A stretch of DNA of 64,000 nt from contig JAQFVV010000013.1 in assembly GCA_028023455.1 (NCBI GenBank), forward strand, positions 15,448,258 to 15,512,257, in the 5' to 3' direction. The DNA comes from Epiperipatus broadwayi (Eukaryota; Onychophora; Udeonychophora; Euonychophora; Peripatidae). The notes under the pieces were generated by a model that was not told the DNA's origin, did not search any database, and saw only the letters and a program-made list of their open reading frames with translations. Position 1 is the first letter of the stretch; every line of letters begins with the position of its first letter. Below are positions 11,555 to 23,409 of this stretch, in pieces. The translations under genes and the position numbers were made by a program.

Positions 11555-11725
11555 TAATAATTCACAAGCCAGATTCCCAAAAAATTATTTTCTAAAAAAA
11601 CTTGCAAATATTGCCTACTTTTTTATATCAGTGCCATCTTTTAGTTGACTAATAAATTGGCATTAATGTTGCTTGCAAGCCTGTTAAAAAAATATTTCTT
11701 TGGGAATCTGTCTTGTGAATTATTA
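11555..11725. mobile_element. Short MITE with long terminal inverted repeats
   Basis: The left end TAATAATTCACAAGCCAGAT and the right end, read on the other strand, TAATAATTCACAAGACAGAT, match almost perfectly. Similarity continues inward for about 60 bp (ATTCCCAAA, then CTTGCAA). The total is about 170 bp with no coding capacity. TA or TAA at the edges could be a TA target duplication. Confidence 0.75.
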
Positions 11726-14700
11726 TAATAATGTATTCAGACTTAATTGTTCCATGAATAAGTGTATCTATTCATCTCAGGTTTTAAGATAATGGTTAAC
11801 ATAAAGATAATTATAATAAATTAGGTATATGCTTGGAGATCATGTGGTGTTTGAGCACTAAGAGATTCAACCTAGAAATCTTTAGTTCTTGATTCATTTT
11901 CTCTAGTGCTGTATTAAGTCACATAAGGGTATAACATAGTTCAGCTTAACTTTTTTAAATTAAAATGTTTTATAAACTTGCAATTTATTTTTCATTCAAT
12001 AATATAAAATTGTTTCTTTTATCAGAAATATTAATAAAATGCATGCACTTAATCACTCTTTTTAGATCTTTTGTGATGCTTCTGACTCAACAAATATTGG
12101 TATTGTGGAATATAGAATATTTACATCACTTTTACCAGGATTGTTATAATATCAAAAAAACATCGCATGACCTACCTAATGCTACACTTTTCAGGAGCAA
12201 ACTCTGCTTATACTACTCCAGTTGCTAGATAATAATGCTTATTAAATCCCTTTCCATGGCTATCCTATATGTATTCCCAGACTAGTTTCTGGTTTATGGC
12301 TTTCATCAATGAGGAATTTGGAGCATGGATCTACTGCAGCTATACATTGTTTTTGATAAAATAAGTAAATAAATTTGATCATCTGCCTTTGGTTTATGCA
12401 TAGAATTGAAAAATGAGAATGTCAAGATTACGTTAAACTTAAAAATTGGATATAGTGATTGTCCATATTTCTGGAAAAGGGTGGTATCATGTAGTGGGGT
12501 AGTAGCATGTTTTATTTTATGCAGTACTTGTAGAGAATTAGTTATATTTCTCTAGAAATGAATTATTTTTTGCAACATTATTAATTTTATGTAATAAAGA
12601 TATCAGTTGAATTCTAATCCTATATTCGATCCCTTTTGTTCTAAAATAGCAGATAATGAAAATAAAATGATCCTATGTTATTTGCATAAACAAGTTAGCA
12701 AATACTCATATTACTATACAAGAAATTCATCAAATTACTTTCATTTGGAAAAGGATACAAACAATAGACATAGAATATAAACAATGGATTTGAAAGTGAT
12801 TCTGATGCTCTTGTGAAATCTATCTTCGTATAAAAATTAATACATATACTAAATTTAGCAGTCAAAATTTTAACAGAAGAAAATTATTTGACAAATTAAA
12901 GTGGAAGATCTGGTTATTAAAGCTTTATGAATTTATTGGAGCTCAAACTGGTTTTGTAGATGCAATTTAAATTAAATAGTTTGGAGGGAAAAAATGGGCA
13001 TTTAAAGATAGATTTCTTGCTTATTCCCAATTAAGTATGTGTTTTAATTGTATACTTAAAAGATTTTTAAACTTTTAAATGACTAAAAAAAAGTGTGGGC
13101 AGAGATGAAAAAATAATAGCTTTTCTATATTATATAAGAGTATTATCATAGCATATGAAAAAAAAAAGCAATAATAATGGAGAATACAGACCCAGTGAAT
13201 TATTTTAGGATAGTCTCATATTATTAGGAGCAAAAAGTGGATTGCTATAAAAGAGAGGGTTAAATGTAGATAAAATAATTTTTTTTAAATAATAATTTTT
13301 AAAATAATAGTTTTTGATCAAAATGTAATTTCCATTTCACTAAGAGGATTGTTTACTCTTTTAATTAGTTTATTTATCATACAATTTAATTAATTATAAA
13401 TATAAGATAACTGGTACTATTTTTATATCAATATTTATTTACTAGCTATTATTTTTGAGCTCCTCTATTATTCTACCTTGTAGAGCATTATAATCTTCTA
13501 ATGTAAATGTCATTTAAGTTTATTATTTTAAAATACTACTATAACTGGAATGTTGATGATTTATAATTGGTCAATGATTTTCATACATAAACATTTCTCA
13601 CAAAAAACAATAGTTTTTCTAGTAATTCATTTTTCTGAGAACATTTTATAATTTAATGTTATCAACTTAGCCTTGTTTAATATTTCCTGCCATTTTCATT
13701 TATCTAGCATAAATGAGTGATGATGTTTTTTTTTTTATTCTTTTAAATTTTCTGAAATCATTTTGTACATTCAACAATTCTATTTTAAAAGTTTAATTTG
13801 TGTTGAATCATTTTGACAGAATTTTACTTCAATACGATCTAAAAGAGGTAGAAACATATAAAAGGACTAAGCATACAGAGACAATACCCCATTTCATTTT
13901 TTTGTTTTTGCCATTCTCCTCTAATCAGTTCTAGTTGTAAAAATAAAACATCAATTGGTTTGTTGCTTGCAAGTACATCATATATCTTAAGCTCAGAAAT
14001 CTGCTACCACTGTGCAGAGCAATTTTATCTACAATTGGTCTTGAACAATTTAGCTTTATTTATGTTTTAAAACGTGATCTCATTTTGCAATTAATAGAAA
14101 TTATTTATTCTCATAATGATTCTTAAGACATTTTGAGAAAAGTGGTCTAAAATTTGTGCCTTCATTTTATTTCTATTTGAGATTGGATTTTTTTTCCAAG
14201 AATGAATGGTTTGAGATTTGTTATTATTCAAGTTTGATTAATGATTTTTACCTTTAAGTATTTATGATTTAAGATTAAGAACAATAATTTTACAATGACT
14301 GGTGAGAAAAACGTTATTTTCAGCAGATCTTTTTTTAAAATGTACATATTATTTTTTGATATGTACATATTACGTGAGATATTATTTCACATCTTATTGT
14401 GCTAACAGATTTTATTCTCTAAAAAAAAAAAAAAAATTAATGTTAAACACTTCTTAAAGGATTTTTTTTTCTTAAATGGATAATAGTATAAGTTGCAGTT
14501 GCTCTGTAAAGTTGAACATATAGTGTTTGAAAATATATATATATATTTTGTCCCCCTTTTTTAAAGAAAAGGCTTTCAATCTGCTTCAGTTTTAATTAAC
14601 TTGTAATGATGGCTATTAGAGAGTTCATATATTTAAGTTATTCTTTGAATTTATATTTGTTTTAATTATTACTTCTGTATTATTGTTTTTTTTTTTCTTT

Positions 14701-16259
14701 TATTGTTAAATCTTTTTTGTTTTTTTCTAATCCAAATCTGCTTATATGTTTTTTTTTTAAAAAATCTCAATTACTTTTAATATATAATAAATCTTTAGCG
14801 TGCAAGCTTTTTGATTTTTTTTGGAAATTAAAATGTTTTATTAAAACATACTGTGGAGGTGAGATAATGAATATATATATATATGTTTTAAGGGATATAG
14901 AATGGGCCTTAATAGATTTGATTATTGGATAAATCTAATTGCTGCAACTATGTTGTCTCAAGATTCAACAAGTATATATGATAGCCTGAGTATAAGATAT
15001 ATAATGCTTATGTACACATTGCTGGTTAATCAAATCAGTGGAGTAACTACTATAAAGTATTAAGCAATGTTTAAGAACCCACAATATATTGTTTTGTGTT
15101 TATTCATATTAAAGTATGGTTAATTCTAAATAACAGATACTATTTATTTTACACTGTTTTCGAAAACACTCATCATTTTGCACTATTTTATATCAATATA
15201 TTATACTACTAATAAAAAAAAAATGTTTTGTTTTTCTTGGAAATACTGCACTCTATAGTTTTAAAAAATAACACAGTCTGATTATAGTTATCCAAAAAGT
15301 AGTTAAAGTATAAAATGATAAAAGCTTATATTCATTTTATAATTAATATGTTGAAGAAAAATAATTAGTGATTTTCCTAAAGTAAGGTGAGAGAATTTTA
15401 AAAAGAGCTATTAATTTACTTTGATAAATAATTATAAATTTAAGTGCAAATGAATGAGAATGAAAATGTAATATTATTTTGAAGTTTTTTTTTTTTTTTT
15501 TTTTTGGGGGGGGGGTTGCCTTTGGTCTAATATTTGTAGATGTAGCATGGCTTTGAGCATGAAATAATTGAAAAATTTTAAGTGCTGTGATTGTGTATCA
15601 TTTAAATCGAAAGTTAAAAATTATTTACGATTATAAGTCATTATTTTAAAATAGTGAAAACTATAGCTAATGGTCAAAAACTAAGCAAATTTGTTGCAAG
15701 ACTTCTTAGTCTCACATCAGATATCTTCTAGAGGCATATCCTAATAGATAATCAAATGCTAAAATATTTTTATAATGTCTTGATTTGATATTCTTTGTTT
15801 ATAATGCTCTAAATCTTTATAATTAATATTTTTTTTACAAAAATATTTAAACTTTATATTGCACTTGATTTACATATATAAGGTCCTGTGTTATAAAACA
15901 TTACACTATTGTAGTTAGTTAGATAACAAATCAATCCAAAACAAATATCTTTAGAAAAATAGATATTTGCTGCACTCACATCTGATTTGAGCAGCATTAG
16001 TGTTGGATATTTAGTTATCTTTAGCAATAGAGGTCAAAATGAGAATGGAAAACCACTCTACGCCTGACCATGCAGCAATAGGCAAGCTTTCTGAGCAGTT
16101 TTTTTTTATTTACTGTTCCTCAATGAAGGGCTGGACTTTTTATTAAAAATACCTTTATCTTTGTTCTTTTTTAAGTATTGAATATGCTTCAATTCTTCTG
16201 TTATATATAAATTTTCAATTTATTGTTTTATTCATTATTTTGTTAATTTTGCTTTTCAG
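11726..16259. other. AT-rich region, no gene confidently seen
   Basis: Mostly low-complexity sequence. An 87-codon frame at 11965-12228 is not flanked by convincing splice sites. A T21-G10 run lies at 15485-15515. A patch near 16025-16080 (AATGGAAAACCACTCTACGC) looks like an old dispersed-repeat fragment. This is probably intron of the + strand gene whose exon begins at 16260. Confidence 0.45.
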
Positions 16260-16296
16260 GAATTATCAGCAAGAATTTGAAAAATTAAAACAATTG
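16260..16296 (+). CDS. Internal exon of an unidentified coiled-coil protein
   Basis: A 37-nt exon lies between TTTTGCTTTTCAG and GTAAGA, both strong splice sites. It enters with the last base of a codon and leaves in phase 0. It encodes NYQQEFEKLKQL, a heptad-like, charged and leucine-bearing stretch. The exit phase matches the entry phase of the exon at 21544, and the exons at 21544 and 29492 also join in phase, which is the main reason to believe this very small exon. Upstream exons are not identified in the window. The following intron (5.2 kb) contains the full-length RTE element. Confidence 0.6.
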
Positions 16297-17514
16297 GTAA
16301 GATATTGCTATATTTTTGTTCTATTTCATTGGTATTGCAAATATCTCAATTTTTTTTAAATGTATTTATTCCTTTTTTTTTTTTTAATCAAAAAGAAGAA
16401 AAAAAAACTAATATTGTTTCAAGTGCATATTATTATTTTGAGAATTTTTTTATACATCTGTCTTAATATAGTAGTACTAGATTTAAAAATAAAATGGTTT
16501 ATAAATTTAATATAGAATATAAAAATATCTATATTATACATCTTTTTTAGCTTTAAAAAAAAACCGAATATGTTAATCTGTGCATTGCTTTACTATTATC
16601 AGAAAGGAATATTGAAAATTAATTAGTTAGTTACTTTTCATTAAATAATTCTTTTGATTTTTGATAGAAATATACTTTTAGAAAATTATAGAACATCTTT
16701 TAAATTAAATTTTTCCAATATTTTTACATTACATTGATAAAAGATTTTTAGTATATTTTAATTCCTCATGTGGTAATAATCTTCAATTAAAACTAAAGGA
16801 ACCAATACTTATTATTATCACAAGAAATTGTATCATTAATGTAAATCTTTAACTATACTTAAAACCCCAATTTATAATATCACAATATACTTTAAATTTT
16901 TACCATTATCGTAGCTATAATAATATTTGACACTCCTTTATTCACTGGATTCAGTGCAGTGTATTTATTCCCCACTTAGAAACATTAAAAAATGCAGTCA
17001 GTATCTATCATTTGATTTGTTTTTTTGCCATTTATATGTATGTTTATTTGATTTGAATATTATATATAAATACTACAATTAAATTCTATCAATTTTAGCT
17101 ACATCTTAAGTCAAGGAATACATTTTATTAATAAATAACTTTAATTATTACTTTTAGTCATGTTTTGATTATCAGTTACAATTTATTATATTGAATATTT
17201 AATAAGCATAGCAATAATGCATATATGTAAGATCAGTGGAAATAGATTTTTTTTTTCATGTAAATGCTTTCTTTTTGTCAGAAACATTATAAGAATAACA
17301 TGACCATTTTTCCTTACAACTTCTGATTTATGATGAGATTCAAACTATATTGGAAATAATTATTTACATCATAATGCAAAATTTTTTGTTTTCTCTTTTT
17401 TAATTTGATATATTCTGTAATATATAGTTTTTAATAAAAAAAATTACATTCATGATAGTTTGACTCATAGCCAATAATAATCAGTAAATGAATGTTCAGA
17501 TATTAATTAGAGAA

Positions 17515-17830
17515 TAATAGGTTTCAACTTAATCTGGATTAGTCGGTGTAGATGTGTTGAACATAAAAATTAAACATTTTAATTTTTGAAGCTTTCATCA
17601 TCAGTGAGGTTACCATACTTCTATGGTATTGAGTTCATTACCTTTACCTTTATAAAAATAGACACTAGATGGCAGTGCTAATATTTCTACACAGTTTCTT
17701 CCTAATTGTGCTTGTTTATCTCTAATTGCAAGTAGAAACTTGTGGTATAAAAATTGCCTCCTTAAAGTTTTTGTGCATTGCAAAACTCTACCATCTAGTG
17801 CCCTAATTATCCAGAGCCTAGAACGGATTA
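17515..17830. repeat. MITE-like repeat with CTAGATGG inverted ends and a tail hairpin
   Basis: CACTAGATGGCAGTGC near 17667 and CTCTACCATCTAGTGCC near 17795 are inverted copies about 140 bp apart, with weaker pairing inward. Adjacent at 17575-17604, the minus strand reads CTGATGATGAAAGCTTCAAA, which has the same CTGAWGAWG / stem / AAA layout as the tails of other repeats here. AAAATTAAACATTTTAATTTT gives a further small palindrome. No coding sequence. Confidence 0.5.
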
Positions 17831-17846
17831 CAATAGGATCAATGTT

Positions 17847-17856
17847 ACCAATATAT
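17847..17856. repeat. Target-site duplication, left copy (RTE insertion)
   Basis: ACCAATATAT lies directly next to the 3' trinucleotide tail of the RTE element and is repeated exactly at 21143-21152 next to its 5' end. Confidence 0.8.
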
Positions 17857-17948
17857 CATCAGCAGCAGCAGCAACCATTATCAATCCACTGTAGGACGAA
17901 GGTCTCTCCAAGTTCAATCCATCTTTTCCTATCTTTAGCTTCTCTTCT

Positions 17949-18524
17949 TCACATCACGCCTGCACACTTTCTTATTTCATCCATCCATCTCACATGTGGT
18001 CTCTTTCTGGGTCTTTTACAATCTCTTGGAATCCAGTTTAAAATTTCAATTGTCCATCTGTTATCATCTCTTCTAGCAATATGTCCAGCCCAACTCCACT
18101 TCAGTCTTTTAATTTTTTCAATGAGGTCAGTAACACCTGTTTGTTCTCTTACCCATACATTGCGTTTTCGATCCCTTCTTGTTACTCCAAACATGCATCT
18201 CTCCATACTTCTTTGAGTGGTCTGAAGTCTCTGTATTGCTCTTCTATTAAGTGTCCAAGTCTCAGATCCATAAGTAAGAACTGGCAAAACACATTTATTA
18301 AAAACCTTCCTTTTCAAACACATAGGCATATTTTCTTTTAGTATCAAGTTATTTCTACCAAAAGCACTCCGACCAAGTTTAATTCTATGATTAATTTCAT
18401 CCATTATATTTCCATCTGTATTAATAATCTGACCAAGGTATTTGTAACTGTTAACTTCTTCTAACTCATCATAATCTTTATTTTCATATTTTGAGAAAAT
18501 CTATTAAACATTACTTTAGTCTTT
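17949..18524 (-). pseudogene. RTE C-terminal domain
   Basis: The frame 18404-17949 (151 codons) starts after the YLG-type segment and contains KCVLPVLTYGSETWTLNRR, then MERCMFGVTRRDRKRN, RLKWSWAGHIARRDDNRW and KRPRKRPHVRWMDEI. This order is highly characteristic of the RTE/BovB C-terminus. A frameshift in about 18410-18520 separates it from the RT palm frame, and the intervening codons (KVNSYKYLGQII-like) are still readable in another frame. The stop is at 17949. Confidence 0.88.
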
Positions 18525-19910
18525 TTAACATTTATCTTTAGTCCTACTTTCATCTGATAACTCCTGCAACATTTCCTGTAGCTCTAAAGCATTATTTGCA
18601 AAAACAACTACATCATCTGCAAAATCTAAATGACTTAAATAATCTCCATTTACTTTCACTCCTTTAGCTTCCCATTTTAATCCACAAAATACTTCTTGCA
18701 GCACTGCTGTAAAAAGTTTTGGAGATATGGAGTCACCCTGTCTTACACCCTTTTCAATGTTGATTTTCCTACTATCATTATGTAATCTAATCGTTGCTGT
18801 TGCATTTTTATAAATATTCTTCAAAATATGACAATATCCTGATCTACACCTTGATGATACAATGCTTTAATCACTGAAGAAATGTTTATAGAATCAAATG
18901 CCTTTTCATAGTCTACAAATCCTAAGCATAATGGCAACTCATATTCATTTGTCCTTTCTATAATTTCTCTCAATACCTGGATATGATCTACTGTACTAAA
19001 ACCACTTTTAAATACAGCTTGTTCTCTTGGTTGGTGAAAATCCAGTGTTTTCTGTAGACGAGTTGTAATTATCTTAGTAAAAATTTTGTATAAAACTGAT
19101 AAAAGACTGATAGGTCTGTAATTTCTAATGTCTTCTTTATCACCTTTTTTAAATATTAATATTGCATTCTTCCAATCATCTGGTACATCTTTATCATTTA
19201 GACATTTGGTATATAATTTTGCTAAAATTTTTTCTATTTCTTCACCTGCTTCTTTTAATATATCAATTACAATTCCATCATTACCTGGAGCCTTCCCTTT
19301 CTTCATAAATTTAATTGCATGTCTCACTTCCTCATTCAAAATTCTGGGCAATTTGGAAGATATAATATATATAGGAGGCACTTGTTCTTTATTACTATAT
19401 AATTCTTGATAGAAGTCTTCTACACATTTTATGATGTCATCTCTCTTTTTAGTAATAATGCCATCCTTTTTTCTTATTGCAGATATAAATTTCCTACTAT
19501 TAATACCAAAATGTTGTTTTACACTCTTTAGCCTTTTATTCTCTTCTACAGCTTTCCTTGCTAGTTCACAATTATACTTTCTATCATTTTTACAAAATTC
19601 GAGATATTCAATCTTTTTTAATGCATCATTGTTGTATATCCTCATATTCCTTCTTTTCTTCATAAATTCTCTAGTCTCAGTAGAAATTTTACTGGTCAAT
19701 TGCTGCTTTTTTCTACCAGCTATCTTTGTTGCAGTTTTTAAAAGTGTATCGTTTATTTTCCTATTAATGTCATTCAAATTTGAATCATATTGAAAATCTA
19801 CTAATACTTGAAACCGATTTGTAAGTTCTAATTTAAATTCATTAGAATATTTCTGAAGATTAGGAATATCAACTGTAAATATTGTTTTCCTTAATAATTT
19901 TTGTCTCTCT
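18525..19910 (-). pseudogene. RTE reverse transcriptase domain
   Basis: Two frames overlap by a few bases near 18822. The upstream one carries [50 protein letters not shown] and [12 protein letters not shown] with the first catalytic Asp. The downstream one carries GVRQGDSISPKLF and LDFADD with the catalytic Asp pair. A one-step frameshift at about 18822 splits fingers and palm from the FADD motif. All RT motifs are otherwise intact, implying fairly recent decay. Confidence 0.9.
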
Positions 19911-20774
19911 AGTTTTGCATTAACATGTATCTTACATCTTATTAATCGGTGATCACTTTCTGTGTTAAATTTATTAAGAACATTACAATCTTGAAATATG
20001 TATTTTCGGTTAGTCAAAATATAATCCAATTCTGCTGTACCTTCATTTGGATGCTTCCATGTCCATTTCCTTTTAACATTTTTCTCAAAAAAAGAATTCA
20101 TAATATAAAGTTTTTCTTTTTCTGCAAACTCCACAAGTCTATGTCCTCTCTCATTTCTATTACCATAACCAAAACTACCTAAGCATTTTCATCTTTCATT
20201 TGTTTACCAATTTCATAATATAAAGTTTTTCTTTTTCTGCGAACTCCACAAGTTTATGTCCTCTCTCATTTCTGTTACCATAACCAAAACTACCTACAGC
20301 ATTTTCATCTTTCATTTGTTTACCAATTCTAGCATTAAAGTCTCCCATAACAATTTTAAAATGTTGTTTACTCTGATCAAAAGCCTTTTGTACATCCATA
20401 TAAAAATCTTATATAACTTCATCACTATAAGAACTTGTTGGGGCATACACCTGAATTATCTGCATTTGGTATCTGCTATTAGGTTGTAAAACTAATCTTG
20501 CCACTCTGTCTGATACACCATCAATCTCCACAATGTTATTCTTCCATTTTTTATTTATAATGAATCCTACTCCACTTGTATTTCCAATATTTGTGCCTTT
20601 ATAGTAGAGTATAGGTCCACTTTTTAAATCAATTGTTTCTTCACCTTTTCTTCTAACTTCACAAAGTCCAGTAATGTCCCATTTAATATAAGATTTTTCT
20701 TCTAACTCTTGCAATCTTCCTTCACTTGAAAGTGATCTGCAGTTGTAAGTACCTAAATAAAAAGTCGTCATCAA
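19911..20774 (-). pseudogene. RTE AP endonuclease domain
   Basis: The ORF opens with MTTFYLGTYNCRSLSSEGRL (endonuclease N-terminus) and continues with WDITGLCEVRRKG (catalytic Glu), SGVGFIINKKW and IQVYAPTS. After a stop near 20405 it resumes with KIVMGDFNARIGKQ (GDFN motif). It then passes into the duplicated segment and out to ELDYILTN and [10 protein letters not shown] (the SDH motif, near 19930). Two in-frame interruptions lie at about 20400 and 20140-20200, the second caused by the local duplication. Confidence 0.88.
20097..20328 (-). repeat. 115-bp tandem duplication inside the RTE ORF
   Basis: 20097-20211 and 20212-20328 are near-identical direct copies, both beginning TTCATAATATAAAG and ending TTTGTTTACCAATT, with only a handful of differences. 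The duplication repeats the endonuclease segment [18 protein letters not shown] and breaks the reading frame, so it arose after this copy or its parent was functional. Confidence 0.9.
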
Positions 20775-21142
20775 ATGGCAACCTGAGTCCGTAATCAGGG
20801 GATTCTTAGCAAACCTCCGCCTTCAGCCACCAACCGCTGCCTTGGTTGGTGACTTTACAGCCTCCTGGGAATTAGGGCCACGATTTATTGTTGTCTGTCA
20901 TGATTTTATATATTGAAAAAATATTCTTAAACTCGGAGGTAAAAAGCCAATAAACTCACCACGCTGGCTAATTAATGCGTGTTGGTGAGCAGCCCATCTG
21001 AATAATCACATAGTAATAACAGCTGCATCGACAAGAACGTATGAAGTGGACATTAGGAATTTGCCCTGCTCGGTTCCTTTAAGGCCTCCAAGAGGAATCA
21101 AAGAGTCTTCTTTCAGTTAATAGCAAACTCCTTTCTGCAGCC

Positions 21143-21152
21143 ACCAATATAT
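21143..21152. repeat. Target-site duplication, right copy (RTE insertion)
   Basis: Exact second copy of ACCAATATAT next to the RTE 5' end; the partner is at 17847-17856. Confidence 0.8.
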
Positions 21153-21543
21153 ATTGGATATAAATTAACATTATTTCAGAAATATATTCTTATCACTACA
21201 GATTTAAAATTAAGTTTCATATGAGCTGCTTAGATTAAGACTTTGCTAATGTAATATTTCATTCTTATCATCGCTTAGCTTACTTACTATCTATATAAAG
21301 TGTTGGAAACCAGTTGAAAATGGGTTTATTTTTCATTCTGTTAATAGATTGATAAAAGTAGTATTATTTACAAGTTTATTATAAAATTTCTAGGAGGCTG
21401 AGAATATGAAGATTAATACTTCAGAAATATTATGTTAATAACAATAATATATGTTAATTGTGAAAATACTTTGTTATTTGCAGATAAGAATTTTTGTTTT
21501 GATATAGGTTTGCATATTCATCTAAAAATCTAATTTTTTTTAG

Positions 21544-21653
21544 TTTAATGGGGAAACAAGTTCACAGAAATTATTAAAAACTGAGCTAAGTAATTTAATG
21601 GCAAAATTGGATTCAATTAAAAATCGACTTCTGGATCTTGATAAATTTCATCC
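21544..21653 (+). CDS. Internal exon of the unidentified coiled-coil protein
   Basis: A 110-nt exon sits between a T-rich tract ending in TAG and the donor GTAAGT. It enters in phase 0, as left by the exon at 16260, and ends with two bases of a codon (CC). The 36 full codons have no stop and read FNGETSSQKLLKTELSNLM, then AKLDSIKNRLLDLDKF and H. Leucines and isoleucines are spaced as in a coiled coil, with charged residues between. The next exon starts with the base that completes Pro. The family is not recognised. The following 7.8-kb intron holds a hAT remnant and an old non-LTR element. Confidence 0.75.
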
Positions 21654-21888
21654 GTAAGTTTTTTTTTCCCACTAGGGATTGAAGTTATTATATGGTTAAT
21701 TCGGCACTTGTGCCATTAAAATATTTTAATGTTAACTAAAATATTATATAGTTTTAAAACATTTATGAAATTTGACTTTTTTTTTACCTTTCTAAATAGT
21801 TAGTATGTTAATTGTTGAATTTGATTATTATATTCCGGTGGAGTTATGATAATTACTATATTTTGTATACTTGATTTTTTTTCTACAA

Positions 21889-22084
21889 GTATGAAGATTG
21901 ACTATCTTAATGTAAGCTGGGCAATGATTGTATATGTGTGGAGAGATGATAATCTGGACCAACTGACGTGTGCTGAATGGATTGAAGCCTGTTCATTAAA
22001 ATATGAAGATTGGCTATCTTAATATAAATCTGAGCACTTATTGTATGTGTGTGATGATAATCAGGGCCAACTGATGAGTGCTGG
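21889..22084 (+). repeat. Two-unit tandem repeat, period about 111 bp
   Basis: AGTATGAAGATTGACTATCT at 21889 recurs as AATATGAAGATTGGCTATCT at 22000. Both units carry TATGTGTG, GATGATAATC and GGNCCAACTGA blocks in the same order. Units differ at many positions, so the duplication is old. Confidence 0.8.
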
Positions 22085-22376
22085 TTTAGCATGAAATACC
22101 ATTATTGGTGATTGCTTATCTTTTGTATATATATTTGGTCAGGTGTATCAGTGGTATGTGATAGTGTAGAGAGTCGTCTTTTTCTCCCTCTTCTCCAATT
22201 TTATCAGTTGGAAATTTAAATGTCAGAAATTCTTTAATAGTTAAAAAATGAGTACTGTACTTAAGCAATTTAATTACATATAATAAAATACTTGTCACAA
22301 ATAATGTTAATATAAACTGATAATTAAATACAAAAAATATGATATCCAAAGGATATTTAATTGATTGATATGGATC

Positions 22377-23150
22377 CAGAGGCGGATGTGTAGGGCCCTG
22401 AGATTCAAGAAAAAGAATTTTTTTTTGTATACAATCAGCCCTCCTATAACCCGGTATTATTTAAGCTTTTGAAAGGAATTTGAGTTTTGGCAGGATTCTA
22501 ACTAGTATAGCATAAATAATTCCAAATTAAGTAAACATATATATTTTTAATTACACAAAAACTTTGACCCCTCCCAAAATAATAATGTGATTTAAATACT
22601 CTGCTTTTGAGTAAATTATCGTAAATAAATTTTGCAGTTTTCCTGAATCTGATTTATCTCCAGAGAGTTTTTCCTACATTATATTTTGATCGAAGACAGG
22701 TAAAAATGAATTTTCTTTGTTAACATCTTGATGCTAAGGAAATGTCTTGCATATTTCCGAATGTTGAAATTTTTTTAAACCATTTCCCTTATCTAATGCA
22801 TCAGGAGAAAGATCGTTTTCTGTTTTAAAGCATGTAAAAAATTATTTAAGGAGTACTATGGAGAAGAAAGGTTAAATAATACGGTCATTCTGTATATAAA
22901 GCAGGAAGTTTTGTCGAATTGACACTGCAAAATAATTGTCGAAAAAATAAAGCAAGGTGGAAATTCATGTAAAAAATGTTTTTTTAATAAATTCAGTAAA
23001 TGTGTTATGGTATGAAATTTTTGATTACTTTTCTTTTTTTGTTAATAACTTAATTAATGAGACTTTTCTTGAATTTTTTTTTTCTAACTTGAGTTTGAGA
23101 GCCCCAAAGTTTTTACCGCTCGGGGCCCCTACTTAGCTTGATCTGCCTCT
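22377..23150 (+). mobile_element. hAT-superfamily DNA transposon remnant
   Basis: The ends form terminal inverted repeats: left CAGAGGCGGATGTGTAGGGC, right (other strand) AGAGGCAGATCAAGCTAAGTAGGGGC. Starting with CAG and carrying GGGGCCC close to the end is typical of hAT elements. The interior keeps a piece of transposase C-terminus on the + strand at 22777-22925. At 774 bp it is a large internal deletion derivative of an autonomous element. The right end has lost its last base and abuts a long T run, so the 8-bp target duplication cannot be confirmed. Confidence 0.8.
22777..22925 (+). pseudogene. hAT transposase C-terminal dimerisation domain fragment
   Basis: The frame from 22777 reads KPFPLSNASGERSFSVLKHV then KNYLRSTMEKKG before a stop at 22873. 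A +1 frame continues with LNNTVILYIKQE. The (A/G)ERSFS...LKxxKNYLRSTM pattern is the signature of the hAT C-terminal (hATC) dimerisation domain, especially the ZMYM-like group. Only this domain survives. The catalytic DDE region is absent from the element. Confidence 0.88.
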
Positions 23151-23409
23151 TTTTTTTTTTTTTTGAGAAAAAAGATAACATTTTGGAGGCTAAGGTTGGA
23201 AAACATGTAGTTATAAATTGATCGGTTTTGAAAGAAGTAAAGTTTTTATTCTTCCGTGCAAGGGGGTTTGAAGAGTAGGAGAGGCAGTATAAAGTCAAAT
23301 ATAGAATAGGTGACTTGGAAAATAAGGAATATGGATTGCATTTGTATTCCACAATGCATATATAATCGACAGAAAGAAACCATATGTGATGAGATTTATC
23401 ACTTGTATG

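Larger units (their letters stand above)
17857..21142 (-). mobile_element. Full-length RTE-clade non-LTR retrotransposon
   Basis: This 3.29-kb element is flanked by an exact 10-bp direct repeat (ACCAATATAT), the expected footprint of target-primed insertion, and has about the usual RTE length. On the minus strand it has a more GC-rich 5' region (21142-20775), one ORF with AP endonuclease then RT, and a C-terminal domain reading YGSETWTL and LKWSWAGHIARR. The very short 3' end finishes in a trinucleotide tail (GCT and GAT units at 17857-17880), characteristic of RTE. The ORF is broken by frameshifts and by an internal 115-bp tandem duplication at 20097-20328. It lies antisense within an intron of the + strand gene. 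Confidence 0.93.

Noticed and set aside
11965-12228. 87-codon + frame upstream of gene 1, considered as an exon
   Set aside because: Splice sites are weak (donor GTATTG) and no phase-compatible partner was found.
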